Assembly (NCBI GenBank): GCA_977006965.1
Contig: OZ345373.1
Coordinates: forward strand, 930,001 to 994,000
DNA from: Phymatolithon calcareum
Taxonomy: Eukaryota > Rhodophyta > Florideophyceae > Hapalidiales
Reading direction: 5' to 3'
DNA length: 64,000 bases
Below are positions 32,646 through 43,149 of the stretch, in pieces (positions within the stretch are counted from its first letter, which is position 1; each line of letters begins with the position of its first letter). The translations under genes and the position numbers were made by a program. The notes below the pieces were generated by a model. That model saw only the letters and a program-made list of their open reading frames with translations, was not told where the DNA came from and did not search any database.

Positions 32646-34099
32646 ATATTGCGATACTCCGTGCAATATTGCTAGGTTTCCGAAAAGACAAGAGCACATA
32701 TATTGCGATACTCCGTGCAAAATGTGCCATGAAAGATGGGCATCCTTTTGTCGCGGTTCTTGACCTCTCTGCAGCATATGACAGGGTGCCACGAGACATC
32801 CTCATGAAAAGACTCGAGCAGAAGCTACCCGACGAAATAACAAAGATGGTGGCATATCTTCTGAAACCCTCGTGGGTTACGTCAGCAGACGATGATACAC
32901 GAACATGGTGCATTATCGATCGAGGAGTACCTCAAGGGTCCCCACTGAGCCCGTGCCTGTACAATATCTTCATGGACACATTCGCGGAAGCCGTCTCCAA
33001 GGTCCCCAGCGACGTTTCTGAAAATCCAGCGCAACTGTTCGCTGACGATGTCCAGCTGCAATTAAAGGATGGAGAAGGACTGCAGAAGCTACTTGATATA
33101 GCGACTACCTGGGAGAAGGAAAATGGTATGATCTGGAACACAAAGCCAGGAAAGAGCGAGATCCTTAAATACAAGGGACTCAGGAAACACACCTTCCACA
33201 TTGCGGGTCGAGTTCTTCATCAAGCTTGGAGGCTCTCGTATCTCGGTATAAGCGTGAACCACAAAGGCGTAACAGGCGACATGGCGTTATCAAGAGTACG
33301 AAATGCAGTGGGGTGCATACACAAACTGCGGGAAATTGGAGTCAATGTTCGAGGCTTTCAGCCTGTGACATGCATTAGAATCTTCAAGTCGCTTATTTTG
33401 ACAAAGTGGGAGTATGCACTCCACGTCACGCCTCTGACATAGCGATTACAATCAGCAATCGAATCTGCAGAAGGTTTATTCTTCAAGTATGTTTTTGGGA
33501 CATATGCCCAGCACCGCCATGGAAGAATGCGAGTTCTGTGCCGACTAGAACCACCTGCCATGAGGAGAAGACACCAAGCAGAAAGGTTCTCTGCGAGTCT
33601 AGTGAGACAGAAGAAGCGCCTCGACGAAGCAGATGAGTATTCTCGGAGAGATGAAGACATTAAGGAGGCAACAAAGGACATAGAGTGCCTCAAGAAATAT
33701 GAAGATCTGCAGCAAGCTCTCGACAAAGCCAAGGAGGGCTCAGTCTCAAAGAAAGGGCGACGAAAAGAAAAAATTGAGTTATGGGCAGAGGAAGAAGAGG
33801 GAAGATCGCTCGAGATACCAACTGATTCGAACAATCTACCGATGGTTCTCCGCGTAAGAGAAAGGTCTACACGGTTGCGATGCCTACGGCTGATATTCAA
33901 TAGAGCACCTCTTTGGAGAAAATCAGTACTTGGTGCATACTTTGGTGTCACAGCAGTGATTGAGCTGGTCGCGCTCCAACGCATTCTATCTTCATCCAAG
34001 ATTAGTCCTGAAATTGAATATGAATGTAAGCGACTCACTGGAGCACTTGTTGGGAGAGAAATACGAATCAAGGATATCCTGAACAGTGAAACTACGTGA
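32646..34099 (+). pseudogene. LINE-E reverse transcriptase frame with one stop
   Basis: Both halves (up to 33439 and from 33443) are in one frame, interrupted by a single TAG. The RT palm is complete: AYDRVPR, GVPQGSPLSP and FADDV with two aspartates. The C-terminal half is rich in charged residues (ERKEKIELWAEEEEGR region) and ends RLTGALVGREIRIKDIL. Related fragments are LINE-G, 40965-41250 and 62690-63433. Confidence 0.82.
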
Positions 34100-34180
34100 G
34101 CTTAGAAAATCGTGCGAAAGCGGCCCTGTTACTCTTCAAGAGAGGCCTTGGGAGCTCTTAAAATAAATCAACACATATCC
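32646..34180 (+). mobile_element. LINE-E: 5'-truncated non-LTR retrotransposon
   Basis: Inserted on the plus strand in the older LINE debris, with an exact 12-bp TSD CCCGAGCCGTCT at 32634-32645 and 34181-34192. It encodes RT from just before motif A (SAAYDRVPRDIL), GVPQGSPLSPCLYN and FADDV, plus the C-terminal region, ending at 34099. One TAG at 33440-33442 (HVTPLT*RLQSAIES) is the only stop. The 3' end is AAATAAATCAACACATATCC with no long A-run. At its 5' end TATTGCGATACTCCGTGCAA occurs twice, about 52 bases apart. Confidence 0.9.
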
Positions 34181-34192
34181 CCCGAGCCGTCT

Positions 34193-34740
34193 CGAACTTA
34201 TCCGATATTAACGTCGAGCTCACGTCAGTGAACCTTCTGCTTTGCGCATTTAATGACCATCTGTCGACGTCGAACATTCGCAAACTTGAGAATGGCTGCG
34301 GTAGCGTTTGTTTTTCCGTACTGTACTTTTCTCTTTATTTTTGAATCGATTTGTTCGACTTTTCTAGTAAACAGGAGTCGTCAAAGCTGGCCTGCGGTTA
34401 TCCCTTTCTGCATGTGCTTGAAGGCGACCGCAAACTTTTCTTGTTTGCACCATCAGGGCAATATATCGACTTCCCCGCTGTAGCTCCTTGAAATTACGCT
34501 CCTTTCTTAGTGGTGGTGAAGTAGCCAACTTGCTGGCCTTCCTCGTGGCAGCATCCTGCGATCTAATACTTCTCTCTTGTGTACTGGTGCTTCGATTCTG
34601 CATAGTACGCGGAGATGCTCGATCATTCCACTTGCAATACCGCCTGAAACTTGGCAGGAGAATGTTCTTTCAATTTCTTTGAGAGCTTCTTGTGCCTCTG
34701 AGATACATGGTGTTAGATCAATAGCGTAGTCCAACAGGGG
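34193..34740 (-). pseudogene. Decayed LINE-A-like debris, second part
   Basis: Continues the interrupted debris. Minus-strand frame 34734-34507 reads DYAIDLTPCISEAQEALKE ... HLRVLCRIEAPVHKREVLD, matching LINE-A (EYAMHLTPW, LRLLCRIQAAAHRREIL). Paralogous sequence is at about 51122-51650. Confidence 0.6.
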
Positions 34741-34754
34741 ACATGCACGTAATG

Positions 34755-35885
34755 GGGGATATATGTTGATTTATTTTAAAAGCTCCCAAAGCCTCAATTT
34801 GAGTAACAGGGCAGCTTCTCGCTGTTTTCGATACTCATCTCTCTACTCTCCTTCTAATATCTCCTTAATTCGAATTTCTCTCCCTGTGAGGCCCCGAGTA
34901 AGTCTTTTGCATTCATATTCCGTTTCTTGGTCCATCTTCATAGACCGTAGTATACGTTGCAACACGGTAAGCTCCACCACAGGACCAGTCCCAAAGTATT
35001 TCGCCATAATGGATTCTCTCCACAAAGGAACTCTGTTGAAAATGACTCTCAGGCATCTCAACCTCGCAGTTCTGTCCCTTATATATAGCACTCCTGGTAG
35101 GTCGTTCGGTACGCCGATCGGGATTTTAACTGTCCGACCCTCTTCTTCCAACGACCAGACTTTGATTTTTGCTTGTAGGCATCGCTTTTTTGACACCATA
35201 CCTTCTTCCGCTTGTTTCAGAGCTTCTTTAAGGTGTTCCTCTTCCCCGAGATACCCAATGTCCTTTGATACGTCTTCCAGATCTTCTTTTTTCCCTGATA
35301 TTCTTCTGAAAGCTCCAGGAACTTCCTCCGTCTTACCAAGCTTAAGGCAAACCTTTCAGCCTGGTGCATTCTCCTCAGCTGTGGGCTGGCGAGACGGCAG
35401 AGCACTCGCATTCTCTCCCTTCGATACTCGGCATATTTTCCGAAAACTTATCTGTAGAAAAGACCTTTGCCGATAGTAGTCGTTTCGTGATCGGTGTCAG
35501 GTGAATGGCATACTCCCGTTTGGGGAGAATCAACGACTTGAAAGTCCTGATGCACGTGGTTGATTGGAGTCCTCTGACGTTCAAGCCGATTTGGCGGAGT
35601 TTGCGTATGCATCCCATCGCGTTCCGAACTCTTGAGATTGCTGCATCGTCGGTGACTCCGTTGTTGTTCATACCGATCCTGAGGTAGGACAGTCCCCAGG
35701 CCTGGTGCAGCTCTTTTCCTGCAAGGAAGAATTTCTTCTTTGGGAGTCCTTTGTACTTAAGGACCTCGCTCTTTCCTGGCTTTGTGTTCCATTTCATGGA
35801 GTTCTCGGCTGCCCATTTCGTAGCTATGTCCAATAGTTTTTGCAATTCTTTTGCATTCTTTGCCTGAAGAAGAACGTCATCCGCA
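34755..35885 (-). mobile_element. LINE-G: 5'-truncated LINE of the E type
   Basis: Minus-strand insertion with target duplications ACATGCACGTAATG (34741-34754) and ACATGGACGTGATG (35886-35899). The paralogous site near 51645 (GCACGTGATTGTCTTACC) is uninterrupted. Coding begins at the FADD motif (ADDVLLQAKN) and continues in pieces 35845-35375, 35411-35217 and 35199-34843, broken by frame changes. It is therefore more decayed than LINE-E, although its end (GREIRIKEIL) is clear. The 3' end matches LINE-E (AAATAAATCAACATATATCC). Confidence 0.85.
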
Positions 35886-35899
35886 ACATGGACGTGATG

Positions 35900-36560
35900 A
35901 TGTACCAGCTAGAAAATCAGGCCAATCCTTTACATCCGGAAATGTGGTCGATATTTACTCGAAGAAGGTATTGTTGTCGTTTCGAATTTCGATCTACATG
36001 CCCATGAAAACTTGAAATGTTCACAGGGAGGGTTTCCGAGCGCTTCTTGACAAGGTTGAAGTGCGGGACATAATGTAGAATTAGATCGGAGGATTGTGGC
36101 AAAAGAAGCTTCAAGAACGCATCAAGTCCAACTGGAACAAATACCGGTTTTCGAAGAGAGAGCCCTGCAAGGAATGACAGCTGCTTTCTAATCACAATTC
36201 TCTCAAAGTCGGTTACAACGGAATTATTATGTAATTGAAAATATTTTCTTCTGTGATTTCGAGAAAAATACTCCTATACAATATTTCTGTGACCCTAGAG
36301 AGCTACAAATGAATAAAGATTGTCCTGCGTGGCACATTCCTTTCCAGTCTGACGAGGAATAACAGAAGCTCTTCCGGATAAATATCAATATTCTTGAGGT
36401 AGTTCTCACTCTTTTCCGGAATGAACATCCCTGTAGCTATCCGGACATCCAGCAGTGTCCTACGCGGAAAACGTTCTGATGAAATACTGTCTCGAAGGTA
36501 TTGTCATCTTCCCTTTCGGAAGTAACCATGTGCCTGGGGAGTGTATCTCTGGACAAACGC
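35900..36560 (+). pseudogene. Decayed copy of the 3' end of the OB-fold (CTC1-like) gene
   Basis: The segment matches the last ~350 bases of the gene at 11580-15404 and its 3' flank, with many substitutions and indels. Corresponding runs include ATGTTCACAGGGAGGG near 36017 (gene: TGTTTACAGGGAGG near 15167), CGCATCAAGTCCAACTGGAA near 36118 (gene: TGCATCAGGTCCATCTGGAA) and CCGGTTTTCGAAGA. No open frame survives. A second such fragment is at 51660-52620. Confidence 0.65.
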
Positions 36561-37134
36561 ATTCCGAACACATGTCTTTGTGCATTTTCAGAGCTTATCG
36601 ATTGAGATTAAGACGGATTTTTGTTGGTGTGTCTGACAAACAAATTACGGCGGAAATTCTTCATTCCCCAAGTGGCGACACATGGTACCTTTCAAATAAA
36701 CTCTACAAATTACAACAAGAACCTTTCCGAATGGGCCGAATATCACATCGCCATATCCCCTCGACAAGATTCTGTTTTCCAAAAACGTGTGACCTGCAAC
36801 CATGGCACTTGACGGACGATTACTTACTTTTCGAGATTAATTACCACAGGACCTTCGTTGATCTGTACACTCCCATGCCATATTGGCACTGATGATACAA
36901 GCACTGTGCTCTTGATCGGTGAGGATTTCTGCACAATCCAAGGACGGGCAGACTCAGAGTTTCTAACTTGTCAGCACAAGCGTGCTGAACTTGGAGAAAG
37001 CGGCCTTGTCAACACTGCCTCATGCATGGTTTCTGTCTCCCTGGAACCGTCTCCATTATATGCTACATTACCTGGAATCGATCTCCTGCACACAAATTGC
37101 ATTCAACCGATGAACGGCCTTGGCCGTAGATATG

Positions 37135-37286
37135 GATGGATGGATTTCTGTTTTATTGAAACTCCCTTAGTCAATTATCATTGCACCTGAGAGACTTTTC
37201 GTTCCTCTACAATCCTTCGCTTACGTTTTCATTTTGATTTCGGACATTTTCTTTGGACGGTATCAACTGCCATTTCCAGCATCTCA
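37135..37286 (-). mobile_element. SINE-like short element, copy 1
   Basis: The 152-bp insert has an exact 13-bp TSD, GGCCGTAGATATG, at 37122-37134 and 37287-37299. The matching place at 24461-24473 is empty (CCCGTAGATATG). Read on the minus strand it ends with TTCAATAAAACAGAAATCC and a short ATCC repeat tail. It shares both ends with the insert at 43712-43872, so it has fixed boundaries like a SINE and not random truncation. No coding capacity and no clear tRNA-type promoter boxes. Confidence 0.85.
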
Positions 37287-37525
37287 GGCCGTAGATATGT
37301 AACACTGTGAGGCTTTTAAATAAACTTCAATTGAAAAAAATTCAATCGATGATCAAATGATCAAAGCTGGCGACTAAAGAAGCACTCATGCATCTGGAAT
37401 AAAATAGAGAAACGTCTTTACTTCAAAGCACCATACCCTTCAGGAAGCACTCCACTGTGTAATTGGGACTCTTCACAGAAGCAAACACGAGTAGAACAAT
37501 ATTGTCGTCAGTGAAGCATCGCTGC

Positions 37526-37873
37526 TCATCTCGACTTGTAGACACATTCACTGAGGCGCACAGCGTCATTATACGAGATGCACGTCTGGAAGTTCAAGTA
37601 ATCCGGCTCCCAAGAAATGGTCTCCCTGCCGCAACGCTGCAGAATTTCTCTGTGTTTGGAACTGACCCTTTTGTTCGTACAAGTTTCCAGGCGGTACAGA
37701 CCCCAAATACCAAGACAAAGTTTTTCTGGATAACATTCCAATGTGGTGTACCTGCCGCAAGAGTGGGTAGCAGTCGGTGCGAGTTCATAAAATTTATCAA
37801 GGCAAGCAGCGTTACCAAAAACGAAGAGGTAGAAGAGTGAGACGATGAGCATGACCTTCTTGGTGAACTTCAT
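37526..37873 (-). CDS. Small secreted cysteine-rich protein, copy 3
   Basis: Same 115-residue product as at 6868-7215 and 24691-25038: signal peptide (MKFTKKVMLIVSLFYLFVFG), likely cleavage after NA, eight cysteines retained. Substitutions relative to copy 2 are scattered (for example YELAPTATHSCGRYT). All three copies begin with the same upstream sequence, so expression signals were duplicated too. Confidence 0.65.
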   Translation of the reverse strand: MKFTKKVMLIVSLFYLFVFGNAACLDKFYELAPTATHSCGRYTTLECYPEKLCLGIWGLYRLETCTNKRVSSKHREILQRCGRETISWEPDYLNFQTCISYNDAVRLSECVYKSR

Positions 37874-38052
37874 TGTGAAAGTTTTGACTTCAGAGACCTT
37901 GTGTTTGATCGAGAATGTCTAAGGATGTCATGGCGATCCATCTTAAGTATCCTGTCGGCGCAAGAAATTCCTAGGTGATACATAAATTTTCAATATGTGT
38001 ACACGCGCTGCATGTGCTGTATGCAAATGTCGCAAGCACTGCAACAATGCCT

Positions 38053-38234
38053 ATAACGGTTCGCGTTACTCGTAATCTACATGATGTAGATTACGAGTAA
38101 CGCAGAGGGAAAGAGGAGTTTTCATCTTCCTTGTATTTCCCTGTCTGATAGAGGGTGCGGAATTGGAAGCAGAAAAATAGAAACTTATTGGAATTTATTT
38201 GAAAATTTCTGAATATGATAACACTAGTGACACA
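38053..38234. repeat. Segment inverted relative to its paralogues
   Basis: From ATAACGGTTCGCG to GATAACACTAGTGACACA the sequence is the reverse complement of the segment at about 25225-25450. It includes the 20-bp-arm hairpin at 38063-38103. The flanks (CAACAATGCCT on the left, the CACGCACTTGG region near 38450 on the right) keep normal orientation. Confidence 0.75.
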
Positions 38235-38660
38235 CGCGCGACCGGATGTCGTTCCAGCACATAACTCAGTATAAAATGAGGTGAGAACAAGTACAGAACA
38301 ATGTCCTTGAGAAGGGGCTCCAAAAATTACGGAATTGCTTCAACAAACACGAACACAGGAAATCAGGTAATTTGGAAGTTGCCGCGAAATGAATTACAGT
38401 ACTGCTTCCAGGCACAACACAAAACCACCCGGTATAGACCGAGCCTCACACGCACTTGGCTGGGTGTGCATTGCAGTTATGCATTTGTTATGATTTGTGA
38501 ACAGCGAATCGTGGAAGGTTCTATGATATTGCCCGTGTACGAGTTTGGTAGACTGCATGTTTGCTTTCTAAAATCTCCATCCTTGTTTCTATCGCCAAGA
38601 CAGCGGCAACGTTATCACGCAGTCTGAAGGGAGGGCTTACCCATTGAAGCGCCGCTGAAT

Positions 38661-39716
38661 CAGGGGTTGCGCCAATTCTATTGTTTGCGATTGCAGTCCC
38701 GGGTGAAATTTATCAATTTAATTGCTCAGTTTTGTTTGCAGCAATTCGCATTGCAATTTGAAGGCTTCCCACAATATAGACATCAATACTTTATTCAAGC
38801 AAGTTCACCTAGCTGCATGTAATCTTCATCTTCTTCGATAGCCCTCTCGACCTTTTGAGCAGAGATAGACGCAAAATGGCACATTCCGTCGAGTTTGGCC
38901 TACTTGACGCGAGTGTATATCACGGGTTTGTTCTCGAATGATCTTCATAAGCAGCTGCACAACTTGTTTCGGCTTTGGTTTCGGTGAAGGTAGTGTCATC
39001 GCTAGTAGAGCGGAATGTGCTGAAACGTTGAACGAGGTCTGATAGGTGGGTTGGACTCGACTGTGAAGCGGAATGCGTGAGAGTTTCGGAGAAGGCTGAT
39101 AGGTTTCAAATCAAGAGATCTAATGCTATCCCTTTTATACTTGAGATAGAACCATCGTGACTGCTGGACTCTAATCGCAGCTAAAGACATTCAAGCCGTT
39201 GTTCTGTATCTGGCTGGTAAATTGATCGATACAGCTGAGTAGATGATAGCACATGAATAGGCCCATTGTTGAAACCCTTTGGAGTCCAACGGCTCAATCT
39301 CGTCTTTATTTAACATAGCAAGAAGTAGCCATGGCCCAAGCGTCATAGATGTTTTGATGGCATACAGAACGTACTCTGGGTATTACTAGAACAAAGACCA
39401 CGTACTGAACATAAGGTGAGTACGTTGATTCTTGCATCCGATAAATGTGCTGTGTCTAATGTTCATCTACGTACTCTGGGTATTATTAGAACAAAGACCA
39501 CGTACTGAACATGATGTGAGTACGTTGATTCCCTCAACATTCTGCTTTACTCGCCCCCCCCCCCCATAACATTCCCCTGGTCCAATGTTCATCTACTACG
39601 ATCCTCAGTATTAGGTGCGACCAATTCGAATTGCAATTCAGTTCGAAGAACCAATTTGGGTGGAATTGGGAAAAATTGCAATTAAATTGATAGCAATGGA
39701 ATTGGCGCAACCCCTG
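38661..39716. mobile_element. Non-autonomous hAT-like DNA transposon
   Basis: A 1056-bp insert bounded by perfect 18-bp terminal inverted repeats, CAGGGGTTGCGCCAATTC, and an 8-bp TSD, CGCTGAAT, at 38653-38660 and 39717-39724. The other units (near 10018 and 25650) have CGCTGAATATGA uninterrupted. The 8-bp duplication and CAGGG-type ends are diagnostic of hAT. Subterminal AATTGCAATT-like motifs occur at both ends, and an internal ~101-bp direct repeat (ACGTACTCTGGGTATTA at about 39369 and 39470) is present. I see no transposase, so it depends on another element. A C-run lies near 39555. Confidence 0.9.
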
Positions 39717-40964
39717 CGCTGAATATGAACCAGGACGCGTCGGGGCAGTTTCGAGTATCGAAATTGCTCTTCAAAGTCCTCGTTGTCACAACTTTTTTTT
39801 GTAAGCCAATGCGGCATCAGTGCATCCGTATCTTAACAATCTTCTTGACGATCAGGGGTGTATACATAGTCCGATGATCGCGGTACGATGGTCATCATCA
39901 GCCTTGATGATCAAGGCTGTTTTCAACTCGTGCGAACACATGACGTGATAGAGAGGGGCAAACGTGACGATTCCTGATAACAGTGCCACTTCCCCACACG
40001 TGCCCCAAGTCGTTCACTCCTCACGGCCCTTCTACATTGCTGCACTGTACAGTATTGCCACGTATCGAAAATGTGGAAATATGTCAAAAATGTTTACAAA
40101 TTGTTACAAGCGAGAAAGACCATCTTTCTCCCTTCCACAACTTTACAAGAATAACAGTGAGAATCACATTTAATATGCGCTCCTCACGGTGGTCCGAGAT
40201 CTGCTCGGCTCCATATATGATTCCGGTGCGCTTTCATGCAGACAGCGAGATTATCATATTGTAGTTGCGTCGGCGCATACAGTATAATGGCCCTAACATT
40301 CCCCTTGGGGATATGTAAGTATTCATTACCTTTGTTATTCCCACCCATATGATATCATAGCTCAAAATAACGTCACGTCGTCTCTTACACCTTGCTACAG
40401 TATACAGATAATGCCGCCGTAAATTATTCATAATCCGAAAATACTCAACACATATGCAAAGAGTGTGGAAGTCAGGTGGACTTCGCGGGGCTCAGTAACG
40501 TAAAGTTACAGACCTCTGCTGTCCTGTTCTACTGAGTGTGAAACAATCGTGCATCGGTAGTTTGATTTTCAATAGCATCAAAGCTCCACTTAGGTTGGCC
40601 ACAGCAATGCTGATTTATTTTAACGTACACGGCGACTTGGGATGTTGCTACACGTCCCTGTGCGATTTGTTGTGTTATGCACCGATCTTTTGACGTGTTT
40701 AAACTCACCTCCAACAATGTGCGCTAAGCGCGACCGAGCTTCGTTGCCAGACGCAAACAGTACTACTGGTAGTCTTCAACTTCCTGGGCCTTGGAGAGAG
40801 GCCCAAGTGGTTATTATTTTACCGTGGTTTTTCCGTTGGCGACAAGAAGGGATTACAGTGCATCATACGTGAAAAGAAGACAAGGGAGTGGTGAAGGGAA
40901 AAGTCCAAATATTCTGGCCGTCGTCGTGGACTCGCAGATTGTGGAACCACTGTGTTTTCTTCTT

Positions 40965-41250
40965 CTGTCTAGAGTTCCTTTGTGGAGAAAATCTATTCTG
41001 GCGAAGTACTTTGGGACTGGTGCTGTGGTTAGCTTATCGTGTTGCAGCGTATACTACGGTCTATGAAGATGGACCAAGAAACGGAATGTGAATGTTAAAG
41101 ACTTACTCGGGCCCTCACAGGGAGAGAAATTCGGATTAAGAAGATAATAGAAGGCTATTAGAGAGATGAGTAAGGAAAACAGCGAAAAGCTGCCATGTTA
41201 CTCAATTTGAGGCTCTGGGAGCTTTTTAGAATAAATCAACATATATCCCT
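40965..41250 (+). mobile_element. 3' fragment of an E-type LINE
   Basis: It encodes the LINE-E/G terminus in broken frames (FLCGENLFWRSTLGLVLWL; GREIRIKKIIEGY) and ends with AGAATAAATCAACATATATCC. The paralogous place near 27922 lacks it (GTTTTCTCCATTTGGAATCG). Short duplications around TTCTTCTG flank it. Confidence 0.75.
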
Positions 41251-41604
41251 CTTCTGGAATGGAATCGAATTTCGAGCGGCAGGCAGAGAAGAAAGGGTAC
41301 TTTCCTAATTACGTATCAGAAATAAAGCCCTGTAGTAATTTAAGTAGAAGATGATTCAGCAATAGAACATTGCCTTGCGAGCCCCATCTGGGATAAAACA
41401 GTTTGGAACAACCTTTTTTTACCGAAATCATGTGATTGCAGACGTTTATTGCAATTTACAGCTTTAGAATTGTGATTCAATTTAGCCACACGGGAAGCAG
41501 CCTTGTACGTCAGTAAGTAGCGTTTTTTCGTCTAAGATTACATCAGTACTCCCTCTCCCGACTCGCGCTAATTACGCTCCAAAGTCCTCAGACCATGCAA
41601 CGAT

Positions 41605-43149
41605 TCACATTTTTACTATTGGAAATTGTTCATACAACATCGGCTCGCCGCCTGAGAAAGAGACTCGTCCTTCGTTGTCAGATACACGAGTGATACACAG
41701 CTCAGGCCAATCTCCAACCGCACAAGTCGTGCAACCTCGACGTTTGCAATCAGCAGCCCTACTAATTTGAAGCATGTCTCCAGTGTCGACGGGCATAGGA
41801 ACATTCCTAGCACCCGAATATGATCCAAAAATGAGCAGCAGAAAAACGGCAACGAATATTCCAACACTCCCTGTTACGAACAATGCATTTAAGGTGGCCA
41901 GCTCAACTCCAGTCTCCTTGTCAACGCTCTCAATAGCGCTATTTCCAGAAACCATACCCAGCAAGGCCCACAACATCTGCTCCTTGAAATGCTCCAAGAA
42001 AATGTTCTCGCTCTGTCCGAGACTATTCAGGTTGCCATTCAACAGCTTCGTATCCATACGCAGCAATTGATACAGTGCAACGTCCCGCGAGTAAATGGAG
42101 CTCCGTTCGATACCGAACATGGTCTTGTGGTAAATCTTGCTTGCAGCGATGTGTCCTTTGCTTTTGTTCTTCAGACTTGGATTGATGCGCAGCACCAAAT
42201 CCACGAGAGCTCCATGTATTTCTTCAAGAAAGAAAAACAGGTCAAAATTGCCAGCGGCAGAGACACAAAATGTGGGTTCATACGTCATGAGGTTGCTCCG
42301 CGTGAGGTTGGAATGCTTCACGATGCAATCCAATGTATAGCTCCTTGGCTCAGGATAGATAGTGGGTCCTTGTCCGATTTCTCGAACGCCTTTGGCAAAA
42401 TAAAACTCTTTAGAAGCGCCGCGGAATTTGGCACCGACTTTCGTCACTTTTCCGACGATAAATAACTTCGGCAAATCATCGAGCTCTGTAGAGGCGTTCA
42501 CGTGTTTTGGGCCATCAAAAAAGTGATCGCATTTCCTTCCCGTCGTTGAAATGCCGCATATCAACACACTCCTCGATTGCACGTCAGCGCTTCTCACTTG
42601 AACGACTTCAGAGACACCTTGTAGATTTCGAACCCTTCGTTTCAAAAGTATAGAGCTTTGATCATCGACATATGAGTAGTCTTGCGGTGCAAGGTAGAGC
42701 GGGGTAAGGGCCGAGACCCGCATCTCGTTGCGGGCAACTGCCGCCACCAGGGCCTTGTGCTTTTGAATGTCTGTAACATTGGCGGAGATCGACTTGAAGC
42801 TTCCTCGGGAACCACTGCCGTACTCAGTGGCAAGAAGGGAGCCCAACAAGAACACGTTGACTAGAACAAGTGCGACACGGGATATGGGCTTCATGTTAAC
42901 TTGACGAGAGCGGACGCTAACCGTTGAGCCAGTGCGGTAAACCATAATGGATGCTGGTGTCGCCCGGCCGATTTCCGAACTGAAGATGGTGACTTCGCTG
43001 TCTTCTACTTCTACCATCCTGTGGCACGTAGACCGCACGTATCTTGTCCATAATGGAGCGATTACGAGGGAGACGACAGACTCAAGAAGGAGAAATTTGA
43101 CAGCGTTCCACACATTGACAGAGAATGGAAGGTTTATCAAGTTTCGCAT
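41605..43149 (-). CDS. Multi-pass membrane protein of unknown function, diverged paralogue
   Basis: A 514-residue protein with the same plan as the protein at 725-2131: short N-terminal piece, hydrophobic segments at about 15-35 and 82-102, long external-like region with N-x-S/T sites, hydrophobic segment at about 435-455, then a tail here longer and cysteine-rich (CKRRGCTTCAVGD). Overall identity to the other two is low except at the N-terminus (SVNVWNAVKF), the GRATPASIMVYR region and WALLGMVSGNSAIE. It is transcribed divergently from 44057-45472. The ATG at 43149 is the natural start, aligned with its paralogues. I cannot name the family. Confidence 0.72.
   Translation of the reverse strand: MRNLINLPFSVNVWNAVKFLLLESVVSLVIAPLWTRYVRSTCHRMVEVEDSEVTIFSSEIGRATPASIMVYRTGSTVSVRSRQVNMKPISRVALVLVNVFLLGSLLATEYGSGSRGSFKSISANVTDIQKHKALVAAVARNEMRVSALTPLYLAPQDYSYVDDQSSILLKRRVRNLQGVSEVVQVRSADVQSRSVLICGISTTGRKCDHFFDGPKHVNASTELDDLPKLFIVGKVTKVGAKFRGASKEFYFAKGVREIGQGPTIYPEPRSYTLDCIVKHSNLTRSNLMTYEPTFCVSAAGNFDLFFFLEEIHGALVDLVLRINPSLKNKSKGHIAASKIYHKTMFGIERSSIYSRDVALYQLLRMDTKLLNGNLNSLGQSENIFLEHFKEQMLWALLGMVSGNSAIESVDKETGVELATLNALFVTGSVGIFVAVFLLLIFGSYSGARNVPMPVDTGDMLQISRAADCKRRGCTTCAVGDWPELCITRVSDNEGRVSFSGGEPMLYEQFPIVKM

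Larger units (their letters stand above)
36731..41345. repeat. Segmental duplication block, copy at 37-41 kb
   Basis: The counterpart of 24064-28010. It carries the same secreted protein gene and micro LINE tail but differs by a SINE-like insertion (37135-37286), an inverted hairpin segment (about 38053-38234), extra sequence to about 38446, a hAT-like element (38661-39716) and a LINE 3' fragment (about 40965-41250). It lacks the TA-flanked element and the 83-bp tail of the other copy. Confidence 0.7.
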
